Positions 55,823 through 64,000 of a stretch of DNA of 64,000 nt are shown piece by piece. The stretch lies in NCBI GenBank assembly GCA_028289425.1, contig JANQPL010000012.1:248001-312000 (forward strand), in the 5' to 3' direction. Position 1 is the first letter of the stretch; each line of letters starts with the position of its first letter. Source of the DNA: Alphaproteobacteria bacterium. Lineage in GTDB: Bacteria > Pseudomonadota > Alphaproteobacteria > JANQMY01. The notes under the pieces are model-generated. The model was given only the letters and a program-made list of their open reading frames with translations, did no database searches and was not told the DNA's origin. Made by a program: the position numbers and the translations under genes.

Positions 55823-56661
55823 CACCCGCGAAGGAAGATGGCGGGAAGGGTTCCTCGGGGGCGAAAAAACTGCCGCTGCGCATTTTGTTAACGAATGACG
55901 ACGGCATCCACGCACCGGGTCTCAAGGCACTGGAGAAGATAGCCAAAGAACTTTCGGAAGATGTGTGGGTGGTGGCGCCGGAGACGGAACAAAGCGGCGC
56001 CTCCCACTCACTCACCCTCAATGACATTTTGCGGACGCGTCAATTGTCCAAGCGGCACTTTGCCGTACGCGGAACACCCGCCGATTGCGTCGTCATGGGG
56101 GTGAGGAACTTGATTACCGACAAACCGCCGGATTTGATCATGTCGGGTGTGAATCGTGGTTCCAACATTGCGGATGACATCACCTATTCGGGCACCATCG
56201 CCGGTGCCATGGAAGGTACGTTGTTGGGATTTCCGTCGATTGCGCTGAGTCAGGCCTACGGTTTTTCCAGCACGCGCGACAAGGTCAAATGGTCCACGGC
56301 GGAACATCACGGGCCGGAGCTCGTGCGCCGCCTGCTCCAACAGGGCTGGCCGTCGGACGTACTGATCAACATCAACTTTCCTGATGTCGCCCATTCCGCC
56401 GTCGAGAAGGTCGAAGTCACGGTGCAGGGCAAGCGCGATCAGTCCAATTTGGCCATCGATGAACGCAAGGACGGGCGCGGTAATCCCTATTATTGGCTGG
56501 GCTTTGCATGGCGCTTAAGCAATCCACCCGAAGGCACTGATCTTAAAGCAATTTATTCCAACAGAATCTCCGTGACGCCGCTTCATCTCAACCTCACGCA
56601 CAAATCCACCCAGTCGCGTTTGAAGAAAGTATTGGATGGGTCTCCGCCCGCCGGATCATAA
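55819..56661 (+). CDS. surE: 5'-nucleotidase SurE
   Basis: 280 aa. Metal-dependent nucleotidase/exopolyphosphatase with [12 protein letters not shown] (N26-D28), SGASHSLT and [17 protein letters not shown]. About 18 extra residues precede the usual start, set by the ATGA overlap with serS. A later internal start is less likely because of that coupling. surE-pcm adjacency is widespread and ties both to survival of stationary-phase damage. Confidence 0.94.
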   Translation: MTPAKEDGGKGSSGAKKLPLRILLTNDDGIHAPGLKALEKIAKELSEDVWVVAPETEQSGASHSLTLNDILRTRQLSKRHFAVRGTPADCVVMGVRNLITDKPPDLIMSGVNRGSNIADDITYSGTIAGAMEGTLLGFPSIALSQAYGFSSTRDKVKWSTAEHHGPELVRRLLQQGWPSDVLININFPDVAHSAVEKVEVTVQGKRDQSNLAIDERKDGRGNPYYWLGFAWRLSNPPEGTDLKAIYSNRISVTPLHLNLTHKSTQSRLKKVLDGSPPAGS

Positions 56662-56709
56662 TGATTTCGGCACCGATCGGGCGCCGTCGAACAAGAAAGT
56701 GGAGCCCCA

Positions 56710-57351
56710 TTGAGCGAAGAGGCGCCAAAAATCAAGCTGATCATGGAGTTGCGCCGGCGCGGGATCACGGACCAACGGGTCCTTGGCGCTATGGAGCGCG
56801 TGCCCCGCGAGCTGTTCGTCCCGCACCTCTTTTCAGATCAGGCATTTGATGACACGGCACTCCCGATAGACTGTGGACAGACCATCAGCCAGCCCTTTGT
56901 GGTGGCCTACATGACACAAATGCTGGCCGTGGGGGACCGCATGAAAGTGCTGGAGATCGGCACGGGCTCCGGTTATCAGACCGCTATCTTGGCGGCGCTG
57001 TCCAGGCGCACGTACACGATCGAAAGATATCGGCCATTAATGATTGACGCCGAACGACGTTTCAAAGAGCTAAAAATATCAAACATAACAACGCGGGTAG
57101 GGGACGGGCTTAAAGGATGGCCTGAGCAAGCGCCCTTCGACCGCATCATAATTACGGCAGCGGCTGAAGAATGGCCGGTAGAGATCTGTAATCAATTAAA
57201 AATCGGTGGTCTGATGATCATGCCGATCGGAAAGACGAGTACGGATCAAAAACTCGTCCGTATAGAACGCACCGAAGAAGACTTTGACGTGACCGACTTA
57301 ATACCTGTACGATTCGTTCCGCTGGTGGAAGGGGTGGCACGAGAAAATTGA
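56710..57351 (+). CDS. pcm: Protein-L-isoaspartate O-methyltransferase
   Basis: 213 aa, canonical PIMT: RVPRELFVPHLFSDQAFDDTALPI, the TISQPFVVAYMTQ substrate loop, the SAM motif VLEIGTGSGYQTAILA, and PFDRIIITAAAEEWP. Repairs isoaspartyl residues in aged proteins. TTG start, preceded by GTGGAG. Second PIMT-type gene in the window and the more conserved one. Confidence 0.94.
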   Translation: MSEEAPKIKLIMELRRRGITDQRVLGAMERVPRELFVPHLFSDQAFDDTALPIDCGQTISQPFVVAYMTQMLAVGDRMKVLEIGTGSGYQTAILAALSRRTYTIERYRPLMIDAERRFKELKISNITTRVGDGLKGWPEQAPFDRIIITAAAEEWPVEICNQLKIGGLMIMPIGKTSTDQKLVRIERTEEDFDVTDLIPVRFVPLVEGVAREN

Positions 57352-57354
57352 ATC

Positions 57355-58380
57355 ATGCGGGTATTAAGCAGGGTACGTATCTTCTGTTTGGGGATGGTTG
57401 CGGTCGCGCTGTCGGCCTGCGCCCAATCGCCTGGCTCGAAACCGTTCTTCTTTCAGGACGGCTACTCGGAAAGTAGCGCCCGCGCGCGTGCGTCGAACAA
57501 TACGGGCGGCGATGCGGTGATCGTTAACAAGGGCGACACGCTCTACAGCATCGCCCGGCGCACCGGCACAAGCGTAAAGCATCTGGCATCGGCCAACCGG
57601 TTAAGGCGGCCCTACACCCTGGAGGTCGGCCAACGGCTTGTCGTGCCGGCACGGCAGACCGCCATGGCAGCCCCGCCGCCGCCGGCGGCGCAGAAGATCC
57701 ATGTGGTCCGGCGCGACGAAACTCTTTACCGGATCTCTGTTAACAACGGCACGTCGGTCGCAACCCTTGCAAGTCTTAACGGCATCCGTCCGCCTTATGA
57801 TTTGGCGGTCGGTCAGCAAATTCGATTGCCCGGTCAACGGGGCACGTCGACGGCGACAGGCGCCATCGCACCACCGCCTGGTCATCTGCGCAGCAAACCA
57901 CCAGAAACAAAGTCCGTTCGACGCCAAGAGACCCGCCAGGCGGCCCTATCGGAGCCGCCACGGACTCGCAGAAGCACTTTGAGGGCGCCGCCGCGCACCA
58001 CCAACAGCCGGTTTATTTGGCCGGTTGAGGGACGCGTCATCTCGCGGTTCGGCGGTAAGGCGACGGGCCTGCGCAATGATGGGATCAACATCAAAACCGA
58101 CGAAGGCGCGCCGGTGCGCGCGGCTAATTCTGGCATTGTGACCTATGCGGGGAACGAACTGCGCGGCTATGGCAATTTGCTCCTTTTGAAGCACAGCGAC
58201 GGCTACATCACGGCCTATGCGCACAACAGCGAATTGCTGGTAGAGAAGGGCGCGCGAGTCAACAAGGGACAAGTGATCGCCTCAGTTGGGCGGACGGGGA
58301 ATGTAAACGAGCCTCAACTTCATTTTGAAATCCGGCGAGGCTCTAAAGCGATTGACCCGGAAAAGTATCTGGGCAAGTGA
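57355..58380 (+). CDS. LysM-LytM lipoprotein with degenerate M23 site (NlpD-like)
   Basis: 341 aa. Lipoprotein signal with lipobox LSAC (C22), two LysM domains (VNKGDTLYSIARRTGTSVKHLASANRL and VRRDETLYRISVNNGTSVATLASLNGI) and a C-terminal peptidase-M23 fold. The zinc ligands are largely lost: HxxxD reads NDGIN and the HxH motif reads QLH, with only the YAHNSE His kept. Like E. coli NlpD it is expected to activate amidases at the division site rather than cut peptidoglycan. It follows pcm after 3 bases, as in many proteobacteria. Confidence 0.9.
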   Translation: MRVLSRVRIFCLGMVAVALSACAQSPGSKPFFFQDGYSESSARARASNNTGGDAVIVNKGDTLYSIARRTGTSVKHLASANRLRRPYTLEVGQRLVVPARQTAMAAPPPPAAQKIHVVRRDETLYRISVNNGTSVATLASLNGIRPPYDLAVGQQIRLPGQRGTSTATGAIAPPPGHLRSKPPETKSVRRQETRQAALSEPPRTRRSTLRAPPRTTNSRFIWPVEGRVISRFGGKATGLRNDGINIKTDEGAPVRAANSGIVTYAGNELRGYGNLLLLKHSDGYITAYAHNSELLVEKGARVNKGQVIASVGRTGNVNEPQLHFEIRRGSKAIDPEKYLGK

Positions 58381-58387
58381 CGTTCGG

Positions 58388-59257
58388 TCAGAGCGGTTCC
58401 AACGGCTGCTCCAAGCGTCCCGCAAGATCCTGTATGAACTGCCACGCAACCCGGCCGGAGCGGGCGCCGCGCGTGGCGGACCATTCAATGGCTCGGGCGT
58501 GGGCGTCTTCTTTGCCGGTCTTCAAGCCGTAATGGGCAATATAGCCGTCGACCATGTCCAGATAGTCGTCTTGGCTGCAATTGTGAAACCCCAGCCACAA
58601 ACCGAACCGGTCCGACAGGGAGACTTTTTCTTCCACTGCCTCGGCGGGATTAATGGCGGTCGACCGCTCGTTTTCCATCATGTCGCGGGGAATGAGATGG
58701 CGCCGGTTGGACGTGGCGTAAAAAATTACGTTGGCGGGGCGGCCTTCGACCCCACCTTCGAGCGCCGCTTTTAGAGATTTATAGCTTGCATCATTGCCAT
58801 CGAACGAAAGGTCGTCGCAAAAGGCGATGACCTGGCGCTCAGACCCACGAAGCTGCCGCATCAAGGCGGGCAGGCCGTCAATATCCTCCCGATGGATCTC
58901 CACAAGGCAGAGCGCGTTTTTTAGGTCCTGGTTCACGGCCGCGTGGACCGCCTTTACCAGCGAACTCTTGCCCATGCCCCGTGCGCCCCATAGCAGCGCA
59001 TTGTTGGCCGGAAAGCCGCGGGCAAAGCGCCTGGTATTGTCGAAAAGAATGTCGCGCACATGGTCGATCCCCTTGAGCAGGCCGATATCCACCCGCGCTA
59101 CGTTTTCGACCGGGTCGAGCGCGCCCGATGTGTTCCAAACGAACGCCTCATGGCTGAACAAGTCGTGGGGGCTCTCTGCCGGCGGCGACAGGCGTTCCAA
59201 CGCGTCGGCGATGCGCTGGAGCTGTTCTAAAACGTCGGCGTTGGTAATTGCTGGCAT
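58388..59257 (-). CDS. DUF815 AAA-type ATPase
   Basis: 289 aa. Walker A GARGMGKSS (91-99), Walker B VIAFCDDLSF, and sensor region FYATSNRRHLIPRDMMENE. DUF815 ATPases are conserved in alphaproteobacteria next to yajC. Their role is not established; a DNA-replication or remodelling function is sometimes proposed from the DnaA/DnaC-like fold. Divergent from yajC across 197 bases. Confidence 0.9.
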   Translation of the reverse strand: MPAITNADVLEQLQRIADALERLSPPAESPHDLFSHEAFVWNTSGALDPVENVARVDIGLLKGIDHVRDILFDNTRRFARGFPANNALLWGARGMGKSSLVKAVHAAVNQDLKNALCLVEIHREDIDGLPALMRQLRGSERQVIAFCDDLSFDGNDASYKSLKAALEGGVEGRPANVIFYATSNRRHLIPRDMMENERSTAINPAEAVEEKVSLSDRFGLWLGFHNCSQDDYLDMVDGYIAHYGLKTGKEDAHARAIEWSATRGARSGRVAWQFIQDLAGRLEQPLEPL

Positions 59258-59454
59258 GCCGGCGGACCGTACCCTATCTATGGCGGGTGCAGCGCGTTCC
59301 GCTAAGAAGCGCTTTCAGGAGCCGGAAGGCTGGCTTTGCATTGCATTCCGGTGCTTCAGGGTTATATTCCGCGGGATTCGATCGCGCAAATGCCGCCAAA
59401 TCAGGGCCCAAACCGGCCGAAACAGCGGAAAATCGGCGCTAACTGGAGGCCTTA

Positions 59455-59808
59455 ATGTTTATCAGCCCAGCCTACGCCCAGGCGTCCGGTGGAGGGGGAG
59501 ATTTCCTCATCTCCCTGTTTCCGATCATCCTGATGTTCGGCATTGTTTACTTTTTGATTATTCGCCCCCAGCAACAAAGGGTTAAGCGTCATCAGGAGAT
59601 GGTGTCGAACATCCGCCGCGGGGATACGGTCGTAACGTCGGGCGGCATTATGGGAAAAGTCACGAAAGTGGCCGATAACGAAGCGACAGTCGAGATAGCC
59701 GAGGGGGTGCGGGTGCGCGTGGTCAAGAGCACCATTTCCGAGGTGACCTCGAAACCCGAGCCGGCCGGGTCGGGCGCAGCGCCCGCCAAGTCTGAGGGCT
59801 CGAATTAG
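59455..59808 (+). CDS. yajC: Preprotein translocase subunit YajC
   Basis: 117 aa. One transmembrane helix (about 17-37, ISLFPIILMFGIVYFLIIRPQQQ) followed by the conserved QQQRVKRHQEMVSNIRRGDTVVTSGGIMGKV domain. Associates with SecDF in the inner membrane. First gene of yajC-secD-secF. Confidence 0.95.
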   Translation: MFISPAYAQASGGGGDFLISLFPIILMFGIVYFLIIRPQQQRVKRHQEMVSNIRRGDTVVTSGGIMGKVTKVADNEATVEIAEGVRVRVVKSTISEVTSKPEPAGSGAAPAKSEGSN

Positions 59809-59840
59809 TATTTCTGGCCGCAGGAACGAAACGCTCACCA

Positions 59841-61445
59841 ATGCTCCATTTTTCACGTTGGAAAACCATCGCAGTCATCGGCGCATGCCTTTTGGGGGTG
59901 CTCTTTGCACTACCGAATTTCTTTTCTCAGCAGCAACTTCAATCAGTTGCCGGATGGAGTTTCGTTCCGTCACAGCAGATTAATTTGGGTCTCGATTTGC
60001 GGGGAGGCGTCTATCTCCTCATCGAAGTCGATGTGGAGTCGATTAAAGCGGAACGGCTGGAAACGCTTAAAGACGATATCCGATCTGCATTGCGCAAGGA
60101 ACGCATCGCGTATACCGGCCTGAACATTGTCGATGATACGGTTGGTGTGCGTATTACCCGCGAAGAAGATGTGGAGACCGCGCGCGGTAAGATTGATGAA
60201 CTCGTGGCGCCATCTACAGGTTTGCTGGGGCAGCTTCAGCAGGAATACACTGTTGTGACCGGCGAACGGTCGATCACGGTGCAGATGACCGACAGTTTCC
60301 TGGTTCGGCTGACCCGGGAAGCGGTTACTCAATCGATCGAGATTATCCGGCGCCGGATCGACGAATTAGGAACCACCGAACCGATCATCCAGCAGCAAGG
60401 CAATGAACGCATCATCGTTCAAGCGCCGGGTGTGGATGATCCGGAAGAACTAAAGCGCATTATCGGAACGACGGCCAAGCTCTCCTTCCATTTGCTGGAT
60501 TCGTCCGTCTCTATCCAAGAAGCGATGAACGGCCGGGTGCCGCCGGGCGCCGAGTTGCTTCCATCCGTGGAGGAAAACGAAGGCCCATTCCTCATCAAAA
60601 AGCGCGTCATGGTAAGCGGCGATGATTTGGTGACGGCGAGCGCCGAGTTCAGCCAGCAAAACGGCGAATGGGTGGTCGCCTTCCGATTCAATACGTCAGG
60701 GGCCCACAAATTCGGCGATGCCACGCGGCAGAATGTGGGCCGTCCCTTCGCCATTGTTTTGGACAATCAAGTCATTTCGGCGCCTGTCATCCGAGAACCC
60801 ATTCTGGGCGGCAGCGGCATTATCAGCGGCAATTTTACCGTGGAATCCGCCAACGAACTTGCCATCTTACTCAGCGCTGGTGCGCTGCCGGCGCCCTTGA
60901 AATTTGTTCAAGAAAGTTCCGTGGGCGCCATTTTGGGCAAGGACTCTGTGGCGAAAGGACAGCTTGCGGCCGTGGTCGGCTTTGCGGCCGTGATCGTCTA
61001 CATCTTTCTGAGTTATGGACTATTCGGCGCGTTCGCCAATATCGCGCTGATCATCAACGTCTTGCTCATTGCCGGCGCCCTATCGTTCTTGCAGGCGACC
61101 CTCACCTTGCCAGGCATTGCCGGCATTGTGTTGACCATCGGCATGGCGGTCGATGCTAATGTGCTGATCTTTGAACGCATACGGGAGGAATTTGCCGCCG
61201 GCAAATCGCCGATCAACTCGATTGATGCGGGCTATTCCCGGGCGCTGGGCACCATTCTTGATGCGAACATCACCACATTGATTGCGGCGGTCTTGCTGTT
61301 CTCGTTCGGCTCCGGCCCGGTTCGCGGGTTTTCGGTGACATTGGGCATCGGCATCATCACCTCGGTGTTTACGGCCTTTGTGGTTACGCGGCTGATGATC
61401 GCCACTTGGGTGCGCGCGCGCCGGCCCTCATTGCTGCCGATCTAG
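59841..61445 (+). CDS. secD: Protein translocase subunit SecD
   Basis: 534 aa. TM1 at the N terminus, a large periplasmic P1 domain opening with LGLDLRGGVYLLIEVD, and five C-terminal helices with GIAGIVLTIGMAVDANVLIFERIREE. Uses the proton gradient to pull translocated proteins from SecYEG. Complete and of family length. Confidence 0.97.
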   Translation: MLHFSRWKTIAVIGACLLGVLFALPNFFSQQQLQSVAGWSFVPSQQINLGLDLRGGVYLLIEVDVESIKAERLETLKDDIRSALRKERIAYTGLNIVDDTVGVRITREEDVETARGKIDELVAPSTGLLGQLQQEYTVVTGERSITVQMTDSFLVRLTREAVTQSIEIIRRRIDELGTTEPIIQQQGNERIIVQAPGVDDPEELKRIIGTTAKLSFHLLDSSVSIQEAMNGRVPPGAELLPSVEENEGPFLIKKRVMVSGDDLVTASAEFSQQNGEWVVAFRFNTSGAHKFGDATRQNVGRPFAIVLDNQVISAPVIREPILGGSGIISGNFTVESANELAILLSAGALPAPLKFVQESSVGAILGKDSVAKGQLAAVVGFAAVIVYIFLSYGLFGAFANIALIINVLLIAGALSFLQATLTLPGIAGIVLTIGMAVDANVLIFERIREEFAAGKSPINSIDAGYSRALGTILDANITTLIAAVLLFSFGSGPVRGFSVTLGIGIITSVFTAFVVTRLMIATWVRARRPSLLPI

Positions 61446-61465
61446 CGGCGAAGGAATAACTCATT

Positions 61466-62413
61466 ATGTGGCAACTTCGTCTCATCCCCAAGAAAACCAA
61501 AGTCGGATTCATGCGGTGGCATGTGCCCACTGCGATCTTGTCCGCCATATTGGTCGTGGCGTCCATCGGTCTTTTCTCCGTCCAAGGATTAAATTACGGC
61601 ATCGATTTCAAAGGCGGGTCACTGATCGAATTTCGTACGCAGGGTGCGGCCGACTTTGGACAGATTCGAGCCTTGTTGGGAGAGATGGATTTGGGCGACG
61701 TCCAAGTGCAGGAATTCGGCGCTGATGATACGGTGCTGGTGATCGTCGAAACCCAGCCGGGCGGCGTCGAAGCACAGGATGCTGTTGTCGATCAGGTGAT
61801 TGGCGTGCTCGACGAGAATGTGGATGGAGGGATCACCGTAAATCGGCGCGAATTCGTCAGCGGCGGTGTGAGTCAGGAATTGGTGCGCAACGGCACCATT
61901 GCGGTGGTGCTCGCGATTCTCGCCATGCTGGGCTATATCGGATTCCGGTTTGAATTCAATTTCAGCATCGGCGCCATCGTGGCGTTGTTGCACGACGTCA
62001 TTCTTACCATCGGTGTGTTTTCGCTGGTCCGATTGGAGTTCGGCCTGCCCATTGTCGCGGCTCTCTTAACCATTGTCGGTTATTCCATGAACGACACGGT
62101 GGTCGTCTATGACCGGGTGCGCGAGAATCTGCGAAAATACAAAAAAATGCCGCTTGTGGAGCTTCTTGATTTATCGATCAACGACACCCTGTCGCGCACA
62201 TTGATGACGTCGGTGACCACCTTGCTGGCCTTAGGCTCCCTATACTATTTGGGGGGGGAAAATATTCGCGGCTTCACCTTCGCGATGATCTGGGGCGTTT
62301 TCGTGGGTACCTATTCGTCCATTTTCATCGCCGCGCCGCTGTTGATGTATCTGAATGTGAAGCGGGACTGGAGTGAAGATGCCGCCCGCAAGACGGCGGC
62401 CGCAAGTCCGTGA
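61466..62413 (+). CDS. secF: Protein translocase subunit SecF
   Basis: 315 aa. GIDFKGGSLIEFRT in the periplasmic domain and VGYSMNDTVVVYDRVRENLRK in the membrane core are the SecF signatures. Six helices. Forms the SecDF-YajC complex with the two preceding gene products; 20 bases separate it from secD. Confidence 0.97.
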   Translation: MWQLRLIPKKTKVGFMRWHVPTAILSAILVVASIGLFSVQGLNYGIDFKGGSLIEFRTQGAADFGQIRALLGEMDLGDVQVQEFGADDTVLVIVETQPGGVEAQDAVVDQVIGVLDENVDGGITVNRREFVSGGVSQELVRNGTIAVVLAILAMLGYIGFRFEFNFSIGAIVALLHDVILTIGVFSLVRLEFGLPIVAALLTIVGYSMNDTVVVYDRVRENLRKYKKMPLVELLDLSINDTLSRTLMTSVTTLLALGSLYYLGGENIRGFTFAMIWGVFVGTYSSIFIAAPLLMYLNVKRDWSEDAARKTAAASP

Positions 62414-62454
62414 TGGTCCGGCGTTAAGCGGGTCCCCATTGTAAGCGAGTTTTC

Positions 62455-62835
62455 ATGCTCGAAATCAACACGCCGGATTTTGGTGGTCAGCCCCCCATTG
62501 ATGCTTATGGCAATGGGGGGTTCCGCATCGGCGCCATCCGTCATAATGGGTCGCTTTTGTTAACGCCTGGACGGGCGTTGGAATGGCCTGTCAAAAGTGT
62601 TAACGAGCTTAACGCGGACTCATTCGAGATTCTTGCCGAAGAATCTGACAGCATTGAACTTCTCTTGCTGGGTTGTGGCCACCGAATCGAAATGATTCCG
62701 AATGCGCTCCGCGACGCGCTTCGCGGGATGGGCATGGTTCTGGAGCCCATGGACACGGGCGCCGCCTGCCGTACCTACAATGTTCTTTTGGCGGAAAAAC
62801 GCAAAATCGCAGCGGCACTCATCGCCGTGGACTGA
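62455..62835 (+). CDS. Mth938-like domain protein (NDUFAF3 family)
   Basis: 126 aa. Single Mth938 domain with IDAYGNGGFRIGAIRHNGSLLLTP and a central VELLLLGCG-like strand (IELLLLGCGHRIEMIP). Homologous to mitochondrial complex I assembly factor NDUFAF3, and conserved next to secDF in alphaproteobacteria. 41 bases after secF; probably in the same transcript. Confidence 0.9.
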   Translation: MLEINTPDFGGQPPIDAYGNGGFRIGAIRHNGSLLLTPGRALEWPVKSVNELNADSFEILAEESDSIELLLLGCGHRIEMIPNALRDALRGMGMVLEPMDTGAACRTYNVLLAEKRKIAAALIAVD

Positions 62836-62985
62836 CGATTTGCGTTTGCACCCGGCAATTCTGGCAATTACAATGCGCGCCGAGATTCAATCGCGAGACC
62901 GCTGATTTTCAGACCGAAGACGGTCCCGGTCAGCCGGTTCTGCGCGACGAGAAATGCAGAGATTTTTACTGGGGAGTTACAGACA

Positions 62986-63600
62986 GTGGCTGCAATCCTA
63001 ACATCCTTACGCAACACGGTGATCGCGGGCTCGGTTCTCGCGTTTGTCCTTTTTCTGATGTACATCCAAATCCAGGGATTTGGCGGTGAGGCGTTTTGGG
63101 CGTTTTTCTTCCGTTGGCTGCACGTCTTGAGCGGCGTCATGTGGATCGGTCTGCTTTGGTATTTCAACTTTGTTCAGATCCCGACCATGCCGAAAATCCC
63201 GGACGAACTGAAACCGGCTGTGGGCGGTTACATCGCTCCGGAAGCGTTGTGGTGGTTCCGTTGGGGCGCCATGGCGACGATCGTCACGGGACTTATCTTG
63301 GCTGCACTAAACAATTATCTGGGTGATGCATTATTGCTGGGCGCCCTCAATGATTTTAGTGTGCCGAAGAACATTGCCATCGGCATCGGCATGTGGCTGG
63401 GGATCATCATGTGGTTCAACGTGTGGTTCGTCATTTGGCCCAACCAGCAAAAAGCGCTCAACATCGCCAACCAATATCCGGATATCAGCCCCGAGGACAA
63501 AGCGGCCTCTGCGCGCACCGCCATGTTGTTCTCGCGGACGAACACCATGCTGTCGATCCCCATGCTCTTTGCCATGGTTTCGGCACAGAACATCTACTAA
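62986..63600 (+). CDS. PuuD-like membrane protein lacking the cytochrome c domain
   Basis: 204 aa with five or so helices. RWLHVLSGVMWIGLLWYFNFVQIP, APEALWWFRWGAMATIVTGL and WFNVWFVIWPNQQKAL match the membrane half of urate hydroxylase PuuD, including the conserved His in the first motif. True PuuD carries a C-terminal cytochrome c domain that is absent here, so urate oxidation is doubtful and an electron-transfer role with a separate partner is possible. GTG start with GGGGAG 9 bases upstream. Confidence 0.85.
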   Translation: MAAILTSLRNTVIAGSVLAFVLFLMYIQIQGFGGEAFWAFFFRWLHVLSGVMWIGLLWYFNFVQIPTMPKIPDELKPAVGGYIAPEALWWFRWGAMATIVTGLILAALNNYLGDALLLGALNDFSVPKNIAIGIGMWLGIIMWFNVWFVIWPNQQKALNIANQYPDISPEDKAASARTAMLFSRTNTMLSIPMLFAMVSAQNIY

Positions 63601-63621
63601 GCGAAATACGATTTGAATGGC

Positions 63622-63652
63622 GGGGCCGTCCTTTGCGGGGCGGCCCTTTTTT
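63622..63652 (+). terminator. Rho-independent terminator after the PuuD-like gene
   Basis: GGGCCG (63623-63628) and CGGCCC (63641-63646) form the stem, extended by a few G-C pairs in the loop, followed by six T residues. Confidence 0.8.
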
Positions 63653-63668
63653 GTGGCAAGACGGCACC

Positions 63669-64000
63669 ATGGAGACGCAGCACGGACTGTCCTATTGCGC
63701 GGACATGGTTCGGCGGCTTGACAAAGACCGCTTCCTCACCGCCTTGTTCGCGCCGGAACCCGGCCGAGCTCGGCTGATGGCGCTTTATGCCTTCAATCTT
63801 GAAGTGGCCCGCACACGGGAACAGGTGAGCGAGCCGATGATCGGTGAAATTCGCCTGCAATGGTGGCGGGATGCGCTGGACGCCATCTACAAAGGATCGC
63901 CTCCGGAGCATGAGGTGGCGCAGGCGCTGGCCCGAGCCATAGGCGAGGCGCAGTTGGAACGGGGTGTGCTTGACCGGCTGATCGATGCGCGCAGTTTCGA
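63669..64000 (+). CDS. Squalene/phytoene synthase family protein (NDUFAF6-like), 3' truncated by window end
   Basis: The first 110 codons are visible from the ATG at 63669. LSYCADMVRRLDKDRFLTALFAPEPGRARLMALYAFNLEVARTREQVSEPMIGEIRLQWWRDALDAIY is the typical N terminus of the alphaproteobacterial trans-isoprenyl-diphosphate-synthase-like proteins related to the complex I assembly factor NDUFAF6. Its place after the Mth938 (NDUFAF3) gene supports a complex I link. The aspartate-rich second half is outside the window, so catalysis of phytoene synthesis cannot be judged. Confidence 0.85.
   Translation, partial: METQHGLSYCADMVRRLDKDRFLTALFAPEPGRARLMALYAFNLEVARTREQVSEPMIGEIRLQWWRDALDAIYKGSPPEHEVAQALARAIGEAQLERGVLDRLIDARSF

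Overview
The window looks like a chromosomal segment of an alphaproteobacterium, most probably of the Hyphomicrobiales (Rhizobiales) type. The conserved order erpA / dgt-argS-SPOR-scpA-scpB-tatABC-serS-surE-pcm-lytM and yajC-secD-secF-Mth938-phytoene synthase, the tolC-popZ-valS block, the metC/aapJQMP pair, an NDUFS4-type complex I protein and intergenic mosaic repeats resembling rhizobial RIME elements all point that way. No rRNA, CRISPR array, transposase or integrase gene was found. The only regulatory protein recognised is a ChrR-type anti-sigma factor.

Left part (1-19 kb). A 5'-truncated GH24 lysozyme is followed by tRNA-Pro(UGG). The 3' end of this tRNA is duplicated 1043 bp downstream (43 bp, 3 mismatches), which delimits a small integrase-less islet carrying one membrane-protein gene. 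Then come a GtrB/GtrA/GT39 lipid-linked glycosylation cluster, a creatininase-like plus fatty-acid-hydroxylase-like operon, and a phosphate module: a secreted beta-propeller protein divergent from an OprO/OprP porin that is preceded by a three-unit PHO box. A second paralogous porin lies 3 kb away, with NDUFS4 and tRNA-Arg between. Several oxidoreductases follow (PhyH, LLM, aldonolactone oxidase), together with a GATase, a stand-alone biotinyl protein and hisI.

Middle part (18-36 kb). metC is divergent from the aapJQMP amino-acid ABC transporter, which converges on a cysK-sseA-GNAT operon, forming a sulfur and amino acid neighbourhood. From 26 to 32.5 kb lies a probable singlet-oxygen (RpoE/ChrR, ECF11) regulon: an orphan chrR, a DUF6134 gene, an SDR gene, and an operon of FAD oxidoreductase, DUF1365 and CFA-like methyltransferase. 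Three promoters of identical architecture ([T/G]GATCC-N15-GCG-TA) precede chrR, the SDR and the FAD operon, but no sigma factor gene is in the window. tRNA-Asn, a TPR/TauD pair and tRNA-Cys follow.

Right part (35.7-64 kb). This is mostly housekeeping: a protein-repair methyltransferase, TolC, PopZ, ValRS, IlvD, a Sel1 protein, exonuclease III, a DoxX-like protein, ErpA, dGTPase, ArgRS, a SPOR protein, ScpAB, an orphan FbpC-like ATPase, TatABC, SerRS, SurE, Pcm, a degenerate LytM factor, a DUF815 ATPase, YajC-SecDF, a Mth938 protein, a PuuD-like membrane protein and a truncated phytoene-synthase-like gene. Against the usual order, nagZ is missing between the SPOR gene and scpA, and an orphan ABC ATPase sits between scpB and tatA. 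The most interesting items are the RpoE/ChrR module with its zinc-ligand-less ChrR, the tRNA-Pro islet, and the structured repeats.
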